Source: Paenibacillus polygoni (GTDB lineage Bacteria > Bacillota > Bacilli > Paenibacillales > Paenibacillaceae). Taken from it: a stretch of 64,000 nt of DNA. Shown here in pieces: positions 62,394-64,000 of the stretch; the stretch's first letter is position 1; the number at the start of each line of letters is the position of its first letter. Both the position numbers and the translations under genes were made by a program. Below the pieces are notes generated by a model. It was not told where the DNA came from. It was given only the letters and a program-made list of their open reading frames with translations, and did no database searches. The stretch spans positions 3,233,501 to 3,297,500 of the forward strand of contig NZ_CP127162.1 of NCBI RefSeq assembly GCF_030263935.1, read 5' to 3'.

Positions 62394-64000
62394 TTATAAA
62401 TCATTTACTTTCTTTTTCAGGTCATTCACAAACTGCATCGTTTCCAGCGGGGTCATATTCATTAAATCCGCTGTTTTGAGTTTCTTGATGATTTGCTTCA
62501 CCGCTGGGTCTACCTCTGCGTGGGATGCTTTTTTCTTCGGCACAATGTCTTCTTCATCAAAAATCGAGAGCTGAACGACTTCCGTATCTTGCGTACTCTC
62601 TTCAGCTGTCTCGAAGAGCGGCGATTCCATGACATATTCATCTGTCTTACGTCCATCCGACTTGGAGGATAGACTAGAATGCGTATTGTCATCAGTAGTT
62701 GCCGCCTCAGTTGTTGCCGCGCTTTGTTCTCTGCCAGTAGCAGCCTCTGTCCGTGCATTCTTCTCTTGGTCATGCTTGTCCATCGTACCAACAGTCTCAT
62801 GAATGAGACCTTTTGCCCGCTCGATAATCGAGTCAGGCAGACCTGCAAGTCTAGCAACGTAAATACCGTAACTGCTGCTCGCAGCTCCTGGAATTAATTT
62901 GCGCAGGAACTGCACTTCATCTTCTTTTTCCTGAACTGCCATCGAGTAGTTGCGAAGAGAAGATAAACTATCCTCGAGATGAGACAGCTCATGAAAATGA
63001 GTCGATACAAGCGCCTTACAGCCAATATGATCATGCACATATTCAATCACAGACTGAGCGATGGCCATTCCTTCACTTGTAGAGGTACCTCGGCCAAGCT
63101 CATCAATAATAATCAAACTCCGTGGTGTTGCTTTTTCAGTCATGATCTGAATATCAGCCATTTCCACCATGAATGTACTTTGACCTCCAATGAGATCATC
63201 ACCTGCGCCAATTCTTGTAAAAATCCGGTCCATAATTGGAACTTCTGCCGATGCAGCAGGTACAAACGAACCCATTTGCGCTAAAATGGAAATCAAGGCA
63301 ACCTGCCGCATGTAGGTACTTTTTCCTGCCATATTAGGTCCAGTGATTAGCAAAATACGCGGATCTTCTTGTTCCATCACCGTATCATTAGCCATAAACG
63401 ATCCATCTCTCATGACGGATTCTACGACCGGATGTCGGCCTTGCTTAATCTTCATATCAAATGCATCTGTAATAACAGGTTTTACAAAACCTCGCTCTGC
63501 ACTCACCGTAGCAAGGGATTGATAGACATCAATCTCTGCGACTTGCTCGGCAAGACGCTGAAGTCTTTTAATTTCACCTGCCAGCTTATCCCGAAGTTCA
63601 ATGAAAAGAGAATATTCGAGTCCTACCATTTTTTCTTCGGCTTCCAGAATCAGTGACTCCTTCTCTTTCAGCTCCGGAGTGATGTAACGTTCCGCATTCG
63701 CAAGCGTCTGCTTCCGCTCATATCTTCCTTCTGGCAAGGAAGCAACATTCGATTTGGTCACTTCAATGTAATAACCGAATACTTTGTTGTATCCAATCTT
63801 AAGAGAGCGAATCCCTGTTGCTTCACGTTCTCTTGCCTCAAGCTCAGCGATCCAGCGTTTCCCGTTCACACTCGCATAACGCAGCTCGTCAAGATGCTCA
63901 TGGTACCCTTCACGAATCATTCCCCCGTCCCGTACGGAAACAGGCGGCTCATCCACAATAGCTTCCTCGATGAGTTCCTTTAGGTCAGAACAGTGATCTA
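62394..64000 (-). CDS. mutS: DNA mismatch repair protein MutS (5' end beyond the window)
   Basis: About 535 C-terminal residues are visible; the frame continues to the right edge. Contains domain III/IV parts, ATPase GPNMAGKSTYMRQV, DELGRGTSTSEG and ALVSTHFHELS, followed by an acidic/Thr-rich tail that includes a proposed dimerisation end (VNDLKKKVNDL). Adjacent mutL completes the mismatch-repair pair. Confidence 0.96.
   Translation of the reverse strand, partial: DHCSDLKELIEEAIVDEPPVSVRDGGMIREGYHEHLDELRYASVNGKRWIAELEAREREATGIRSLKIGYNKVFGYYIEVTKSNVASLPEGRYERKQTLANAERYITPELKEKESLILEAEEKMVGLEYSLFIELRDKLAGEIKRLQRLAEQVAEIDVYQSLATVSAERGFVKPVITDAFDMKIKQGRHPVVESVMRDGSFMANDTVMEQEDPRILLITGPNMAGKSTYMRQVALISILAQMGSFVPAASAEVPIMDRIFTRIGAGDDLIGGQSTFMVEMADIQIMTEKATPRSLIIIDELGRGTSTSEGMAIAQSVIEYVHDHIGCKALVSTHFHELSHLEDSLSSLRNYSMAVQEKEDEVQFLRKLIPGAASSSYGIYVARLAGLPDSIIERAKGLIHETVGTMDKHDQEKNARTEAATGREQSAATTEAATTDDNTHSSLSSKSDGRKTDEYVMESPLFETAEESTQDTEVVQLSIFDEEDIVPKKKASHAEVDPAVKQIIKKLKTADLMNMTPLETMQFVNDLKKKVNDL

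Noticed and set aside
1..64000. tRNA or rRNA genes
   Set aside because: No cloverleaf or rRNA segments recognised by eye on either strand.

Overview
The window looks like chromosomal DNA of an endospore-forming Bacillales bacterium, most likely Paenibacillus or a close relative. This rests on protein families and gene order (mutS-mutL-miaA-hfq, spoVK-hflX-ynbB-glnR-glnA, yneA/lexA, tenI-thiO-thiS-thiG-thiF) and on strong GGAGG ribosome binding sites; no database was searched. Most genes lie on the minus strand.

Layout. 1-3.9 kb: thiamine thiazole operon under a TPP riboswitch. 4.0-5.5 kb: an ABC-F ATPase. 5.7-16.3 kb: a ten-gene Tad-type (Flp) pilus or secretion operon. It begins with a protein kinase fused to a ParA-like domain, and its promoter is followed by a hairpin plus T-run that may be an attenuator. 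16.4-20.6 kb: DNA repair and housekeeping operon (mutM, nfo, receiver-like protein, thioredoxin, ABC ATPase, RlmM-like methyltransferase). 20.6-28.7 kb: HAD phosphatases, RNase Z, metH, and on the plus strand mtnD. 29.1-30.3 kb: divergent yneA/lexA with four LexA-type boxes. 30.4-32.5 kb: an orphan gene and a divergent CPBP protease/MerR pair.

32.5-48.1 kb is an accessory region inserted between lexA and glnA. The last ~17 codons of glnA plus its terminator recur at 38.8 kb (split by an IS3-family element) and at 32.6 kb, with a fainter trace at 42.9 kb. Integrase remnants abut the repeats. I read this as successive integrative elements that used the glnA 3' end as attachment site and then decayed. 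Cargo includes an AbiJ-like protein, several orphan membrane proteins, an SOS-box-controlled winged-helix/YolD pair and a 1173-residue TPR protein with a PIN-like C-terminus. Two apparently identical 1465-bp IS3 copies, each with a 3-bp target duplication, have separated the AbiJ-like gene from its upstream region and split a membrane-protein gene.

48.1-64 kb is conserved backbone: glnA, glnR (with a GlnR/TnrA-type site), ynbB, hflX, spoVK, a DUF218 protein, a DUF402 protein, a class A penicillin-binding protein with a Gly/Asn-rich tail, hfq, miaA, an RsmJ-like methyltransferase, mutL and the 3' two-thirds of mutS, which runs off the right edge.
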